A stretch of 48,127 nt of DNA from a virus. The stretch covers positions 1-48,127 of IMG/VR virus record IMGVR_UViG_3300020183_000131, one strand, 5' to 3'. Positions 16,299 through 24,266 of the stretch are shown in pieces. Positions within the stretch are counted from its first letter, which is position 1, and each line of letters begins with the position of its first letter. The notes beneath the pieces were generated by a model. That model was not told the DNA's origin and did not search any database. It was given only the letters and a program-made list of their open reading frames with translations. The position numbers and the translations under genes are program-made.

Positions 16299-17090
16299 AT
16301 GCCTTTACAAATTAGACGTGGATTGTCGTCTCAGATGACATCAAGTGTCACACCAGAGGTTGGTGAACCTATTTTTACTACTGATACCGATAAGCTATAT
16401 ATTGGCGATGGCACTACAACAGCAGATGTACTAGTTCCCGTCAATCCAGATATGGACACGAGGGACTTGGGAGACGTTTCTACATCTTTACCTGTCGATG
16501 GCCAATTTTTACTTTACGATAGCGCATTGACATCTTATGTTCCAACAAACGCAACAATAGATAACTTAACCAATGTAGATATCACTTCGGTCGCGAACGG
16601 TGAAACATTGGTATATAATTCGACAACATCTAAATGGGAAAACGGAGCAGGTGGCGGCGGTGGAGGTACTCTAAGTGGTTTATCTGATGTTACAATTACA
16701 AGCGTTGATGACGGCGATCTTATTAGATATAACAGTGTAACGGGTAAATATATTAATGATCCGTATGCAAGAGGACTATCAACTTTGATTCCCGCTTATA
16801 TGGGCGGTGGCGCACAGATAGAGGCGGTTGGTGGCAACACTTCTTTACTTTTTGTGAACGGTCCTGGTACCTATGCTGGAGTTATGGATAACTCATTTAG
16901 TACTGGTACCATTGGACAATGTTTAACGGCTGATGGTAATGGTGGGCTGAATTGGGAGCAGTTATTGCTTGAGAATGCAGCAGGTGGTACTCTTTACGAT
17001 GCGGTAGATGATGCTGCTGCTGCTAGCGGAGGTGTTCCGGTTGGCGGCATTTACAGAGATGGATCAACGCTGAAGGTAAGAGTTTCGTAG
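16299..17090 (+). CDS. tail fibre with repeated LSDV modules
   Basis: This 263-residue protein begins MPLQIRRGLSSQMTSSVTPE...GEPIFTTDTDKLYIGDG, the widespread fibre N-terminus of cyanophages and relatives that attaches to the baseplate. Three short repeats follow with the pattern L-x-DV-x(6)-DG-x2-L-x-Y: DLGDVSTSLPVDGQFLLYD, NLTNVDITSVANGETLVYN and GLSDVTITSVDDGDLIRYN, with an AGGGGGG linker between the last two. The C-terminal part (GGVPVGGIYRDGSTLKVRVS) is a typical short fibre end. An 11-codon ORF in the same frame lies just upstream (16245-16280). Confidence 0.75.
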   Translation: MPLQIRRGLSSQMTSSVTPEVGEPIFTTDTDKLYIGDGTTTADVLVPVNPDMDTRDLGDVSTSLPVDGQFLLYDSALTSYVPTNATIDNLTNVDITSVANGETLVYNSTTSKWENGAGGGGGGTLSGLSDVTITSVDDGDLIRYNSVTGKYINDPYARGLSTLIPAYMGGGAQIEAVGGNTSLLFVNGPGTYAGVMDNSFSTGTIGQCLTADGNGGLNWEQLLLENAAGGTLYDAVDDAAAASGGVPVGGIYRDGSTLKVRVS

Positions 17091-17099
17091 GAATAATAT
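17088..17099 (+). promoter_or_regulatory. GGAAYAMTA candidate late-promoter motif, copy 4
   Basis: TAGGAATAATAT overlaps the stop of the fibre gene and lies 30 bases before the scaffold ATG. A small GGCG-TGA-CGCC hairpin (about 17111-17121) follows in the leader. Identical to copy 5 over TAGGAATAATA. Confidence 0.45.
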
Positions 17100-17129
17100 G
17101 CTGCACCTTAGGCGTGACGCCTGTTACTT

Positions 17130-17864
17130 ATGAGCGAAGAAAACCTTCAGGCTACCGAGACGGAGTCTGTAGCGCAAGAAAACGCTACCCAAGATCCTAA
17201 GGATGGGAAAACCTACAGTCCTGAGGAAGTTGCCAATCTGATGAAGGCCTTACGGTCTGAACGAGAAACTCGCAAGACCTATGAGCGTCAGATAAGAGAG
17301 AAGGATAACCAACTTCAGCGATTTGCTGATGTTAATCCTGATGAATACGAAAAGCTGCTAGTCGAGGCTTCTCGTGCTGCTGAAATCGAATCACGTTATG
17401 GTGAATCCATTAGAGCGATTGAAGAAAAGTACGGTCGACAAGCTGCTGAAGCCGAGCAGAAAGCAAAGTTTGCCGAATCTCGAATTCAAGAATTAAACAA
17501 AAGATATGCACTTGAAAAAGTGTTTAATGCAGTCGGAGGTCGTACCGATGCTGCGGATGGCGTATCGTTCTTCGATATGTTTGCCGATCAAATGGGGGCA
17601 CGTTTCCGGCAAGAATCTGATGGTTCTCTGACGGTTGTTGATCAACAAGGTGATCCTTTGCTGGATTCGGAAACTGGTAAGCGTTTGACTTCTGAGGATT
17701 TTGTCGCTTCATTCAAGATCCATCCTGTTTACGGGACATTCTTCAAGGGCGTCAAAGGCTCGGGTGCTGGGCTTAATTATGGTGGTACTGATAACAACGG
17801 TATTCCCATTGAGGATCTCAGTGGATTGAGTCGAGACGAATTATTCCAAAGAGCATTTGGTTAG
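17130..17864 (+). CDS. capsid scaffolding protein
   Basis: This 244-residue acidic protein has a disordered Gln/Thr/Glu-rich start (TETESVAQENATQD) and a long central coiled coil (about residues 30-135; ALRSERETRKTYERQIREKDNQLQR). Its C-terminal region ends LSGLSRDELFQRAFG, a common scaffold ending. It lies immediately upstream of the major capsid gene with its own candidate promoter and terminator. Scaffolds organise capsid assembly and are then lost. No separate protease gene is seen nearby. Confidence 0.8.
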   Translation: MSEENLQATETESVAQENATQDPKDGKTYSPEEVANLMKALRSERETRKTYERQIREKDNQLQRFADVNPDEYEKLLVEASRAAEIESRYGESIRAIEEKYGRQAAEAEQKAKFAESRIQELNKRYALEKVFNAVGGRTDAADGVSFFDMFADQMGARFRQESDGSLTVVDQQGDPLLDSETGKRLTSEDFVASFKIHPVYGTFFKGVKGSGAGLNYGGTDNNGIPIEDLSGLSRDELFQRAFG

Positions 17865-17871
17865 GATCAAG

Positions 17872-17889
17872 GCCCCGCAAGGGGCTTTT
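17872..17889 (+). terminator. rho-independent terminator
   Basis: GCCCC-GCAA-GGGGC followed by TTTT lies 8 bases after the scaffold stop. It separates the scaffold from the capsid transcription unit, whose candidate promoter begins 5 bases later. Confidence 0.8.
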
Positions 17890-17893
17890 CCAT

Positions 17894-17906
17894 TAGGAAT
17901 AATAAT
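17894..17906 (+). promoter_or_regulatory. GGAAYAMTA candidate late-promoter motif, copy 5
   Basis: TAGGAATAATAAT begins 5 bases after the scaffold terminator and 150 bases before the capsid ATG. The 137-base leader (17907-18043) has no gene and ends in CTTAGGAGTTATTTAAA, a strong ribosome site. A terminator directly followed by this motif before the most expressed gene is the best single argument that the motif is a promoter. Confidence 0.5.
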
Positions 17907-18043
17907 CTTTTGGAATTATATGTTAGAAAGCACCCGGTTTTTGTCGGACTGTGATAGTTGGACTGGCGGGGTGTTTCGATGTAGGGCGTGATGCTCAACA
18001 AAGTTTCACCTTTCCTTTTTGTTCAACTTAGGAGTTATTTAAA

Positions 18044-18943
18044 ATGGGACTTAGTCTCGTCGAAGCTAAAAAGCATTCGCGCAATCCCCAGGAACTCGCA
18101 ATTGTTTCCGAGTTAGCTGCCGGGCCTCTGCTTTCTGTGATGCCTTTCCGCGAAATCCAGGGCAATGGTCTGTTCTGGAAGCGTGAAGAGTCGCTTGGCG
18201 ACGTGGGCTTCAGAAACTATAACGCTAACTACAGCGAGAACTACGCTGAAGTTAGCCAGCAGTCTGAGAGCCTCCGCCTGTTCGGTGGCGACATCAAGAT
18301 TGACCGCGCTATCCTTGACCTCGAGGGTCCTGAATCCCGCGCTTATCAAGTGCAAGCCAAGACTCGTGCAATGCGTCTGGCTTGGGAATCCCTGTTCATC
18401 AATGGTGATTCCAACCAGTCTCCTGCTGAGTTCGACGGTCTGGCTACTCGCCTGCCTGCTGCTGCTTTTGCAACCAACAGCCAGGTGATCCGTAACGACA
18501 CGACCGCTCAGCCTCTGGATCTGGGTAAACTGGATGAGGCTATCGATGCTGTGGATGCCCAAGGTGGTACCAAGTATCTGGTCATGTCCAAGTCTGCTCG
18601 TCGTCATCTGACCTCGATTGCACGCACCTCCGCTCAAATCGACATCGCTCGTAATGAGTTCGGTTATCAGCAGATGGTGTATGCCGGCCTGCCCGTGATC
18701 GAACTGGATCGCGACCACCAGAACGCCGCTATCCTCGATTCGACTGTCGCTGATCAGAGCATCTTCGTCGTAACGTTCGGCAACGATCTGCTGACTGGTA
18801 TTCAAAACGGTGGCGTTCAGGTTCGTGACCTGGGTGAGTCCAGCGCTTCTCCTCAGGTTGTGATCCGCGTTGAGTGGTATTGCGGTTTAGCCATGGTGAA
18901 TGGCCGCTCTGCTGCTCGTCTGACCAACGTCGACGCATCCTGA
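18044..18943 (+). CDS. major capsid protein
   Basis: This 299-residue protein builds the icosahedral head, presumably with the HK97 fold. It begins MGLSLVEAKKHSRNPQELAIVSEL, and motifs common to phage capsid proteins include FINGD (about residue 125), EFDGLATRLP and the strand AGLPVIELDRD. Its codon use is strongly biased toward C-ending and common codons and differs clearly from neighbouring genes, as expected for very high expression. A good AGGAG ribosome site precedes it, and it is flanked by terminators. No N-terminal delta domain is evident, consistent with a separate scaffold. Confidence 0.9.
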   Translation: MGLSLVEAKKHSRNPQELAIVSELAAGPLLSVMPFREIQGNGLFWKREESLGDVGFRNYNANYSENYAEVSQQSESLRLFGGDIKIDRAILDLEGPESRAYQVQAKTRAMRLAWESLFINGDSNQSPAEFDGLATRLPAAAFATNSQVIRNDTTAQPLDLGKLDEAIDAVDAQGGTKYLVMSKSARRHLTSIARTSAQIDIARNEFGYQQMVYAGLPVIELDRDHQNAAILDSTVADQSIFVVTFGNDLLTGIQNGGVQVRDLGESSASPQVVIRVEWYCGLAMVNGRSAARLTNVDAS

Positions 18944-18948
18944 TAAAC

Positions 18949-18975
18949 GGGGCTACGGCCCCTGTTCCCTTTTTT
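18949..18975 (+). terminator. rho-independent terminator
   Basis: GGGGC-TACG-GCCCC (18949-18962) follows the capsid stop, with a T-run at 18970-18975. The gap between stem and T-run makes it weaker than the tube-gene terminator, and partial read-through into the next gene is plausible. Confidence 0.7.
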
Positions 18976-18997
18976 GTACCTCTACCCTTTTAGATAA

Positions 18998-19348
18998 ATG
19001 GCTGCAAGATCTACTGGTATTTTTCCTAGAGAAAAATTTGATTTAGACGCCAATCTGGTTGTCACTACTTCTGATGTAGACCCTGGTGTGACTTTCACCG
19101 GAATCAGAACCATCCGTTGCATTCTGGTCAACACCACCATTACTGGTAACGCTACTGTTACCTTTAACGTTGGTGGCAAGGATGTTGTCTTCACCGCTGA
19201 CGATCTCGATCCGAACGGTGTCGGCATTGCTCATGTCCGTGGCGCACTATGCGACACTGATAACCTCGTTAACTTCACTCCTGCTGCCAATGCTGGTACC
19301 GTTAGCGTTGGTGCTGCTTTCCTCGATATGGTCGACAACGTCTGCTGA
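18998..19348 (+). CDS. possible capsid decoration protein
   Basis: This 116-residue, Val/Thr-rich beta protein (VVTTSDVDPGVTFTGIRTIRCILVNTTI, GNATVTFNVGGKDVVFTA) lies directly after the capsid gene and shares its codon bias. Small beta proteins in this position are often head-decoration proteins that bind capsomers. There is no decisive motif; position, size and codon use support the idea. It ends in ...DNVC and is followed by a strong terminator. Confidence 0.55.
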   Translation: MAARSTGIFPREKFDLDANLVVTTSDVDPGVTFTGIRTIRCILVNTTITGNATVTFNVGGKDVVFTADDLDPNGVGIAHVRGALCDTDNLVNFTPAANAGTVSVGAAFLDMVDNVC

Positions 19349-19360
19349 AATTGACGAAAA

Positions 19361-19372
19361 CGGAATAATAGG
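19361..19372 (+). promoter_or_regulatory. GGAAYAMTA candidate late-promoter motif, copy 6
   Basis: CGGAATAATAGG lies between the decoration-like gene and the next gene at 19402, and its end touches the terminator stem at 19371. If it is a promoter, transcription would start within or just after the terminator of the preceding unit. Confidence 0.35.
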
Positions 19373-19395
19373 GGTGGCTAGGGTCACCCCTTTTT
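19371..19395 (+). terminator. rho-independent terminator
   Basis: GGGGTG...CACCCC with an 8-base loop is followed by TTTTT (19391-19395). It ends the capsid/decoration transcription unit. Confidence 0.8.
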
Positions 19396-19401
19396 ATTGT
19401 C

Positions 19402-19620
19402 ATGCATTTACCTGAACTTCCTACTATTTTCGTAAAGAACGGTGAGGAGCGCAAAGCTTACTTTACTGTTCAAGCCAAAGAACTTGTCGAGGCTGGATGG
19501 GTTCAGAAGGGCACCAAAGAGCACAAGCCCTCAGCCGCGAAAACCAACCAAAAGGCTACTGGAGCCGTAGAAGAAATCAAGCCCGTATCTGAAGCACCCA
19601 AGGAAGAGGCTGCAAAATGA
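19402..19620 (+). CDS. small head-region protein
   Basis: This 72-residue protein has a folded start (MHLPELPTIFVKNGEERKAYFTVQAKELVEAGW) and a Lys/Glu/Ala-rich disordered tail. The pattern 'v..g....a....a.ell..GW...' resembles short phage proteins that follow capsid genes. It overlaps the next gene by 4 bases (ATGA). Function unknown; a head-related role is inferred only from position. Confidence 0.6.
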   Translation: MHLPELPTIFVKNGEERKAYFTVQAKELVEAGWVQKGTKEHKPSAAKTNQKATGAVEEIKPVSEAPKEEAAK

Positions 19621-19802
19621 ATGAGGATATTCAATATTTGAAAGGTCCTCGCATTGTAGATGGCGTCAATCTTGACGCCGACATTCTTGCTTCTCATCCA
19701 ACCATTCAAAGGCGTGAGATCAGTGATTCTATTAATGATGGGAGTTTAGGTAAGCCTGCTTATGCTCCTAATTCACAGAACAAAGATGGTTCACCTTTTT
19801 GA
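19617..19802 (+). CDS. small hypothetical protein
   Basis: This is a 61-residue unrecognised protein (MNEDIQYLKGPRIVDGVNLDADILASH...). It starts inside the ATGA overlap with the preceding gene and is followed one base later by the next ATG. It is acidic at the start and has a Gly/Asn/Ser-rich end, without membrane segments. It belongs to a run of five coupled small genes after the capsid block. Confidence 0.5.
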   Translation: MNEDIQYLKGPRIVDGVNLDADILASHPTIQRREISDSINDGSLGKPAYAPNSQNKDGSPF

Positions 19803-19803
19803 T

Positions 19804-19941
19804 ATGCCATTCAAATCAGAAAAACAAAAGAGATATTTATACGCAAAGGAACCTGCTGTTGCGCAAAAGTTTCAGCGTGAAGAAGACAAACAGAAACGGC
19901 AACGCAATATAAAAAAAAAAGAAAAAGAAAAGGAAGCCTAA
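19804..19941 (+). CDS. small basic phage protein, MPFKSEKQ family
   Basis: This 45-residue protein begins MPFKSEKQKRYLYAKEPAVAQKF, a start shared by a very common family of tiny basic phage proteins ('MPFKSEKQRRYLWAKEPAVA'). The family is usually found near head or DNA-packaging genes and has no known function. It ends in a run of Lys/Glu, partly encoded by a poly-A tract (about 19911-19920). The start lies one base after the preceding stop. Confidence 0.75.
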   Translation: MPFKSEKQKRYLYAKEPAVAQKFQREEDKQKRQRNIKKKEKEKEA

Positions 19942-19956
19942 ACAAAAGGAGTTAGT

Positions 19957-20136
19957 ATGGCGTTATCGCTGATTGCCGCAAGAATGACCTCTGGACCTAA
20001 GTCCAAGAGTGGTAAGGTCATTTCTGAATATGGCAGCAAGGCTTCTCCCGTAAATAAGATTAGGCGAAACGGTGCCACTGATCGCTATAGAAGGAAGGGA
20101 GGAGAGGCACCCGCTAAAGGTAGTGGGAGAAGATAA
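19957..20136 (+). CDS. small basic hypothetical protein
   Basis: This 59-residue basic protein (MALSLIAARMTSGPKSKSGKV..., ending GEAPAKGSGRR) has a consensus ribosome site, AAAGGAG, 6 bases before its ATG, which settles the start. Its stop overlaps the next ATG (TAATG). The Arg/Lys/Gly-rich, probably disordered chain suggests nucleic-acid contact, but nothing more can be said. Confidence 0.6.
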   Translation: MALSLIAARMTSGPKSKSGKVISEYGSKASPVNKIRRNGATDRYRRKGGEAPAKGSGRR

Positions 20137-20429
20137 TGGCTGGCAAATCAAGATCTGCTGAGTTTTACGCCAAGAATCCTGAGGCACGTAAGAAAAAGTA
20201 TGCTTACGATAAGAAGAGGAATGCAACTTCTGAACGCAAAGAATATCGTGCAGAATTAGCAAGAGAGCGTCGCGCTAGAGGGATTATGGGTAAAGGTGGC
20301 CCTGATGTTAGCCATGCTACTGGAGGGGGTTTTAAGCTTGAGGATCCCAAGAAAAACAGGGCGAGGAATGGTCACGGAAATAATGGCAGACTAGCGCCTG
20401 GAAAGGGCACAAAAAAAGCCAAGCGCTGA
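20136..20429 (+). CDS. conserved basic phage protein
   Basis: This 97-residue, very basic protein begins MAGKSRSAEFYAKNPEARKKK and continues with YDKKRNATSERKEYRAELARERR and KGGPDVSHATGGGF. That combination (NPEAR, TxERxxYR, DVSH, NRARNG) resembles a widespread family of basic proteins in cyanophages and other phages, function unknown. The charge suggests DNA or RNA binding. It closes the small-gene run after the capsid genes; 34 bases without a gene follow. Confidence 0.65.
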   Translation: MAGKSRSAEFYAKNPEARKKKYAYDKKRNATSERKEYRAELARERRARGIMGKGGPDVSHATGGGFKLEDPKKNRARNGHGNNGRLAPGKGTKKAKR

Positions 20430-20463
20430 TTTTGTGGCAACCTAAAAAAGCCTGATTTGTTCT

Positions 20464-21855
20464 ATGGCGACGCGGATTAGCAGTGCAGAATCAATCCGCT
20501 TAGCACTCCAAAAGGATGCACTTGTGGCGTCTATTTTGGAGGTAATTTCTATTGATATTTCGGGTCGTGCGCCGATTGCTCTTGGTCCATCGGCAGCGAT
20601 CAAAAGGATTCCGAATATTGATGGTTTAGAAGCGGCGTGGGATCTAGAATTTATTGGCTTAACGGATGAAGAAGCTTCTATAGTGGCAGATGCAATACGT
20701 TCGTTATTCATTGATTCAGAGGTTTCTTTTAGTTCGTCAAAACTTACTGCTCGGATTTACAGCCTTGTTACGCCGCAATTAAAAGCTTTTGTTGAACAAG
20801 CGAAGAAAGATGAAGAAGATCGCAATCGCGTGAAGCGCGTTGAGAGCGCCATACAGGTTGCTCAAAGCGTCAAAGACGGGAAAGATGGCGCAATAGGCTC
20901 ACAAGGCCCTCAAGGCCCTCAGGGGCCACCGGGAGTGCCTGGTGATCCCGGACCACAGGGTTTACCAGGTAGAGACGGCAAAGATTTACTTGCTACCGAT
21001 GCGACTCTTAATGATCTCAAGGATGTTTATATTGAAGACAGCAAAGTTGGGCAAGTATTAACATACGACGGAGCGACTTGGGTTTCCCGTTATGCACCGC
21101 AAATATCCAAAGCTGCTGGTGGCGGTGGTGGTGGAATCACCTTGCCAAGTGGTGGCAATGAATTCGCAATACTTGAGAAAGCTTCTTCTGCTAATAATGA
21201 TTATAGATTTACAAATTCACCTACTCATGATAGCGTTAAATTTGATACAACTTATGTCGCAACACCTACAACGGGAGAATTACTTTGGGATCCGGATGAT
21301 CTAAGTTTAAATCTGGGAACAAATGGTATTCAATTACACTTAGGACAGGAAACTGCTGTTTTATGTAGAAATAACAGCAATACTGTAACAATTCCGAAAG
21401 GTACTCCTGTTATGTTTGCGGGAACCTTAGGAACTAGTGGTCGACTAAAAGTAAAACCCGCTATTGCAGACGGATCATTACCTGGATATTACTTTTTTGG
21501 TGTTACTGAACAAAATATACTTGGTGCATCTGATGGTTTCGTAACAACTTTTGGCAAGATACGCGGTATTAATACTACTGCATTTGCGGATGGCGACATC
21601 CTTTGGTGTGACCCTTTAACCCCAGGTGGATTTGTTAATGTTGAACCTACGGCACCCAACCTGAAACTTCCTGTCGCTGCGGTAATTCGCTCCCATAGCA
21701 ATGGTTCAATATTTGTTCGATGGAATACCGGTACCAGGCTTAAGGATTTAAGTGATGTTGAAGCGAATGGCTCAAAAGTTGATGGAGACATATTGACATG
21801 GGTTGCGGCATATAATAGATGGGAACCATCAGCTATCGATGGGGGCGACTTTTAA
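20464..21855 (+). CDS. tail fibre with collagen-like stalk
   Basis: This is a 463-residue adhesin. The N-terminal ~135 residues are helical and may attach it to the virion. A collagen-like segment of Gly-X-Y triplets follows at about residues 138-172 (GPQGPQGPPGVPGDPGPQG), which should trimerise. Next come an LxDV...YDGATW module, a poly-Gly hinge (AGGGGGGI), a large beta domain and a C-terminal module RLKDLSDVEANGSKVDGDIL...AIDGGDF. The LxDV module and the DGGDF ending recur in neighbouring genes. Its role is presumably host contact. Confidence 0.8.
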   Translation: MATRISSAESIRLALQKDALVASILEVISIDISGRAPIALGPSAAIKRIPNIDGLEAAWDLEFIGLTDEEASIVADAIRSLFIDSEVSFSSSKLTARIYSLVTPQLKAFVEQAKKDEEDRNRVKRVESAIQVAQSVKDGKDGAIGSQGPQGPQGPPGVPGDPGPQGLPGRDGKDLLATDATLNDLKDVYIEDSKVGQVLTYDGATWVSRYAPQISKAAGGGGGGITLPSGGNEFAILEKASSANNDYRFTNSPTHDSVKFDTTYVATPTTGELLWDPDDLSLNLGTNGIQLHLGQETAVLCRNNSNTVTIPKGTPVMFAGTLGTSGRLKVKPAIADGSLPGYYFFGVTEQNILGASDGFVTTFGKIRGINTTAFADGDILWCDPLTPGGFVNVEPTAPNLKLPVAAVIRSHSNGSIFVRWNTGTRLKDLSDVEANGSKVDGDILTWVAAYNRWEPSAIDGGDF

Positions 21856-21871
21856 AATTTAGCAATCAGGT

Positions 21872-21886
21872 ACCCTAATTTAGGGT
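21872..21886. repeat. near-perfect palindrome before fibre gene
   Basis: ACCCTAA-T-TTAGGGT is a 15-base dyad lying 12 bases before a GTG start in the 42-base gap between two fibre genes. It could be a weak hairpin or a protein-binding site. No T-run follows, so it is not a standard terminator. Confidence 0.4.
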
Positions 21887-21897
21887 TACTGTATTCC

Positions 21898-22227
21898 GTG
21901 ACGCCAGGCACACTTGATATAACTGTATACCAGAAATCAACATTTAGTCTAAATGTTGATGTAAGCTTTAGCTTAGTAGGCCATAGCGTTTATGCGCAAA
22001 TTTGGGATAGTAGAGCTTTAACAAAAATCGCTGATCTAACCGTAACCGTAACCAATGCGGCAGCAGGTCAATTTACCCTAAGTCTTAGTCATACTGTTAC
22101 TACAACCTTGACGAAATCCGTTCTGCGTAATGCCGTCTGGGATTGCATGGTGGTTTATAGTACCGGTGTTAGGGAGTATATACTAGAAGGCGACGTATTA
22201 TTTGACCCTGGATATACGGTGCCTTGA
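21898..22227 (+). CDS. fibre-associated beta protein, GTG start
   Basis: This 109-residue protein reads MTPGTLDITVYQKSTFSLNVDV... then YAQIWDSRALTKIADLTVTVTN and GQFTLSLSHTVT. This is the pattern of beta-sandwich 'BppU-like' N-terminal domains in phage receptor-binding complexes: 'd..i..G.tf...v....dltg..v.a.ir' followed by 'G.f.l.ls...t'. It probably serves as an adaptor or chaperone for the adjacent fibres. The GTG start is the first usable codon after the palindrome at 21872. Confidence 0.6.
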   Translation: MTPGTLDITVYQKSTFSLNVDVSFSLVGHSVYAQIWDSRALTKIADLTVTVTNAAAGQFTLSLSHTVTTTLTKSVLRNAVWDCMVVYSTGVREYILEGDVLFDPGYTVP

Positions 22228-22245
22228 CCTGTTCGAAACAGAACA

Positions 22246-22593
22246 ATGGTTAACGTTAACGTACAGTCAAGCTCAGTCATTGTTTCTGGTACTTCTGTTG
22301 CGGTTACATCAACCCCAAGCGTATCCACCACAGTTTCCGGAGGTACTACTGTATTGGTGGATAGCGTTCCCGTTGTTAACAGTGTAGTTCCCAGTCAGCA
22401 AATTATATCTGTAGATTCATTACCTACGGTTAGCAATATGCTGACTGGGGTTAGAACATTGGAGGACTTGCTGGATGTTGACTTGACTGGAAGAATAGAC
22501 CAGAGCTTGCTCGTTTATGACCAGTCGACAGGATCTTTTACCACTGCTCAGGGTCATACTGTTCCCAGCATTGCCGATGGAGGCAATTTCTGA
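22246..22593 (+). CDS. short fibre protein with LxDV/DGGNF end
   Basis: This is a 115-residue Val/Ser/Thr-rich protein. The first 65 residues are a low-complexity beta segment (SVAVTSTPSVSTTVSGGTTVLVDS). The C-terminal part holds one LxDV module (TLEDLLDVDLTGRIDQSLLV) and ends SIADGGNF, close to the DGGDF end of the fibre at 20464-21855. Its stop overlaps the next start (TGATG), so it is coupled to the large fibre downstream. It may be an adaptor or cap protein. Confidence 0.6.
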   Translation: MVNVNVQSSSVIVSGTSVAVTSTPSVSTTVSGGTTVLVDSVPVVNSVVPSQQIISVDSLPTVSNMLTGVRTLEDLLDVDLTGRIDQSLLVYDQSTGSFTTAQGHTVPSIADGGNF

Positions 22594-24266
22594 TGAGTAA
22601 CACCATCCGCATCAAACGTAGATCTTCTGGTGCTGCTGGCGCTCCAGCTAGCCTTCAAAATGCAGAAATTGCTTTTAACGAAGTAGATAATACACTCTAT
22701 TACGGAAAAGGTACTGGGGGTGCTGGAGGCTCTGCTACCACCATTGAGGCCATTGCTGGTCCTGGTGCATACGCAACGCTAACCAGTGCTCAGACTATTA
22801 GTGGTGGCAAAACATTCACTGGATCTGTTTCGCTTGGTTCTTCCGCTACTGCAACAACGCAATCCGCAAATAACAATAGTACATCTGTAGCGACTACTGC
22901 TTACGTTGACGGTGCTCTTGCTAGCTTTAGCAGTACTTTAACTGTTGCAGCAGATTCTGGAAGTGCGGAGACAATTGATCTTGCGACTGAATCGCTAACA
23001 ATCTCTGGCGGTACTGGACTCAGTTCAATTACCAGTACAAATCATGTTACCTTAAATCTTGACAATACTGCGGTAACCAGCGGCAGCTACGGTTCGGCTA
23101 CTGAAGTTGGGACTTTCACTGTTGATGCGCAGGGTAGATTAATTGCTGCTTCTAATACATCGATTAATATTACCGCATCACAGGTTTCTAATTTTAGCAG
23201 TGCGGTTCAATCCGAATCAATTAGTGATCTAATAGCTCCTACGGGTGCGTTGAATTTAAATGGTCAGTTTATTCAGTTTCTTGCTGATCCGATAAACGCT
23301 CAGGATGCTGCCACAAAAAATTATGTAGATAATATTGCTGCTGGCATTCATACCCATGAAGCTGCCCGCGCAGCAACTGCAGCCGCTCTACCTAGTTATA
23401 CATATAGTAATGGGACTAGTGGTGTTGGCGCAACATTAACTGGCACCTCTAATGGCGCTTTGTCGATTGATGGTGTAAGCGTATCTCAGAATGATAGAGT
23501 TTTAATTAAAGATGAAACCTCTGGTAATGCTCCATACAATGGCGTCTACGACGTAACCACAGTTGGAAATGCCAGTAATCCATATGTATTAACTCGTTCT
23601 ACTGATTTCGATCAAGATACCGAATTACCGGGATCATTTATCTTTGTTTCAGAGGGATCCACCAATGCAGATAATGGTTTTGTTTGCACGACGGATTTAC
23701 CTATAACAATTGGCAGTACTGCCATTAGCTTTACCCAGTTTTCTGGTGCAGGTCAAATCGCCGCAGGTGATGGTTTAACCAAATCGGGCAATACCTTTAA
23801 TGTTGGGGGAACCACTGATCGCATAACTGTTGCAGCCGATTCGGTCGATATTGCCGCTACTTATATTGGGCAATCAAGTATTACGACCCTGGGTACAATT
23901 ACGACCGGAACTTGGAATGGCACATCGATTGCGATTGCAAACGGCGGTACCGGTGCGACGGATGCTGGTACAGCAAGGACAAATCTCGGATTGGCTATTG
24001 GCACTGATGTTCAAGCATACAATGCTGAACTGAGTACCCTAGCTGGCATGGGGTCGGCGACTGCCAGTGCCTTGGCTATTTTAACAGCAGCGGAAGTTCA
24101 GTCAATTGATGGTTCAACAAGTGCAACGGCAACCACACTTGCTGCTACCGATAGATTTGTTGTTAACGATGCTGGCAGTATGGTGCAGGTTGCTTTGAGC
24201 GATCTGGTTACGTTCTTAAAAGATGACACTGCATCTGGTTTTGATATTGATGGTGGCACTTATTAA
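22593..24266 (+). CDS. large tail fibre protein
   Basis: This 557-residue fibre begins MSNTIRIKRRSSGAAGAPAS...AEIAFNEVDNTLYYGKG, a common fibre attachment N-terminus. Long Thr/Ser/Gly/Ala-rich repeats follow, typical of trimeric fibres. They include ATKNYVDNIAAGIHTHEA (the 'AatkaYVD...' motif), a PYNGVYDVTTVGNASNPYVLTRSTDFDQDTEL-type domain and TLGTITTGTWNGTSIA repeats. It ends DTASGFDIDGGTY, again a DGGxF/Y-type ending. Likely the main host-recognition fibre. Confidence 0.85.
   Translation: MSNTIRIKRRSSGAAGAPASLQNAEIAFNEVDNTLYYGKGTGGAGGSATTIEAIAGPGAYATLTSAQTISGGKTFTGSVSLGSSATATTQSANNNSTSVATTAYVDGALASFSSTLTVAADSGSAETIDLATESLTISGGTGLSSITSTNHVTLNLDNTAVTSGSYGSATEVGTFTVDAQGRLIAASNTSINITASQVSNFSSAVQSESISDLIAPTGALNLNGQFIQFLADPINAQDAATKNYVDNIAAGIHTHEAARAATAAALPSYTYSNGTSGVGATLTGTSNGALSIDGVSVSQNDRVLIKDETSGNAPYNGVYDVTTVGNASNPYVLTRSTDFDQDTELPGSFIFVSEGSTNADNGFVCTTDLPITIGSTAISFTQFSGAGQIAAGDGLTKSGNTFNVGGTTDRITVAADSVDIAATYIGQSSITTLGTITTGTWNGTSIAIANGGTGATDAGTARTNLGLAIGTDVQAYNAELSTLAGMGSATASALAILTAAEVQSIDGSTSATATTLAATDRFVVNDAGSMVQVALSDLVTFLKDDTASGFDIDGGTY

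Noticed and set aside
18113-18805. A 230-codon open frame antisense to the major capsid gene
   Set aside because: It is a by-product of the biased codon use of the capsid gene, with no ribosome site or family likeness.
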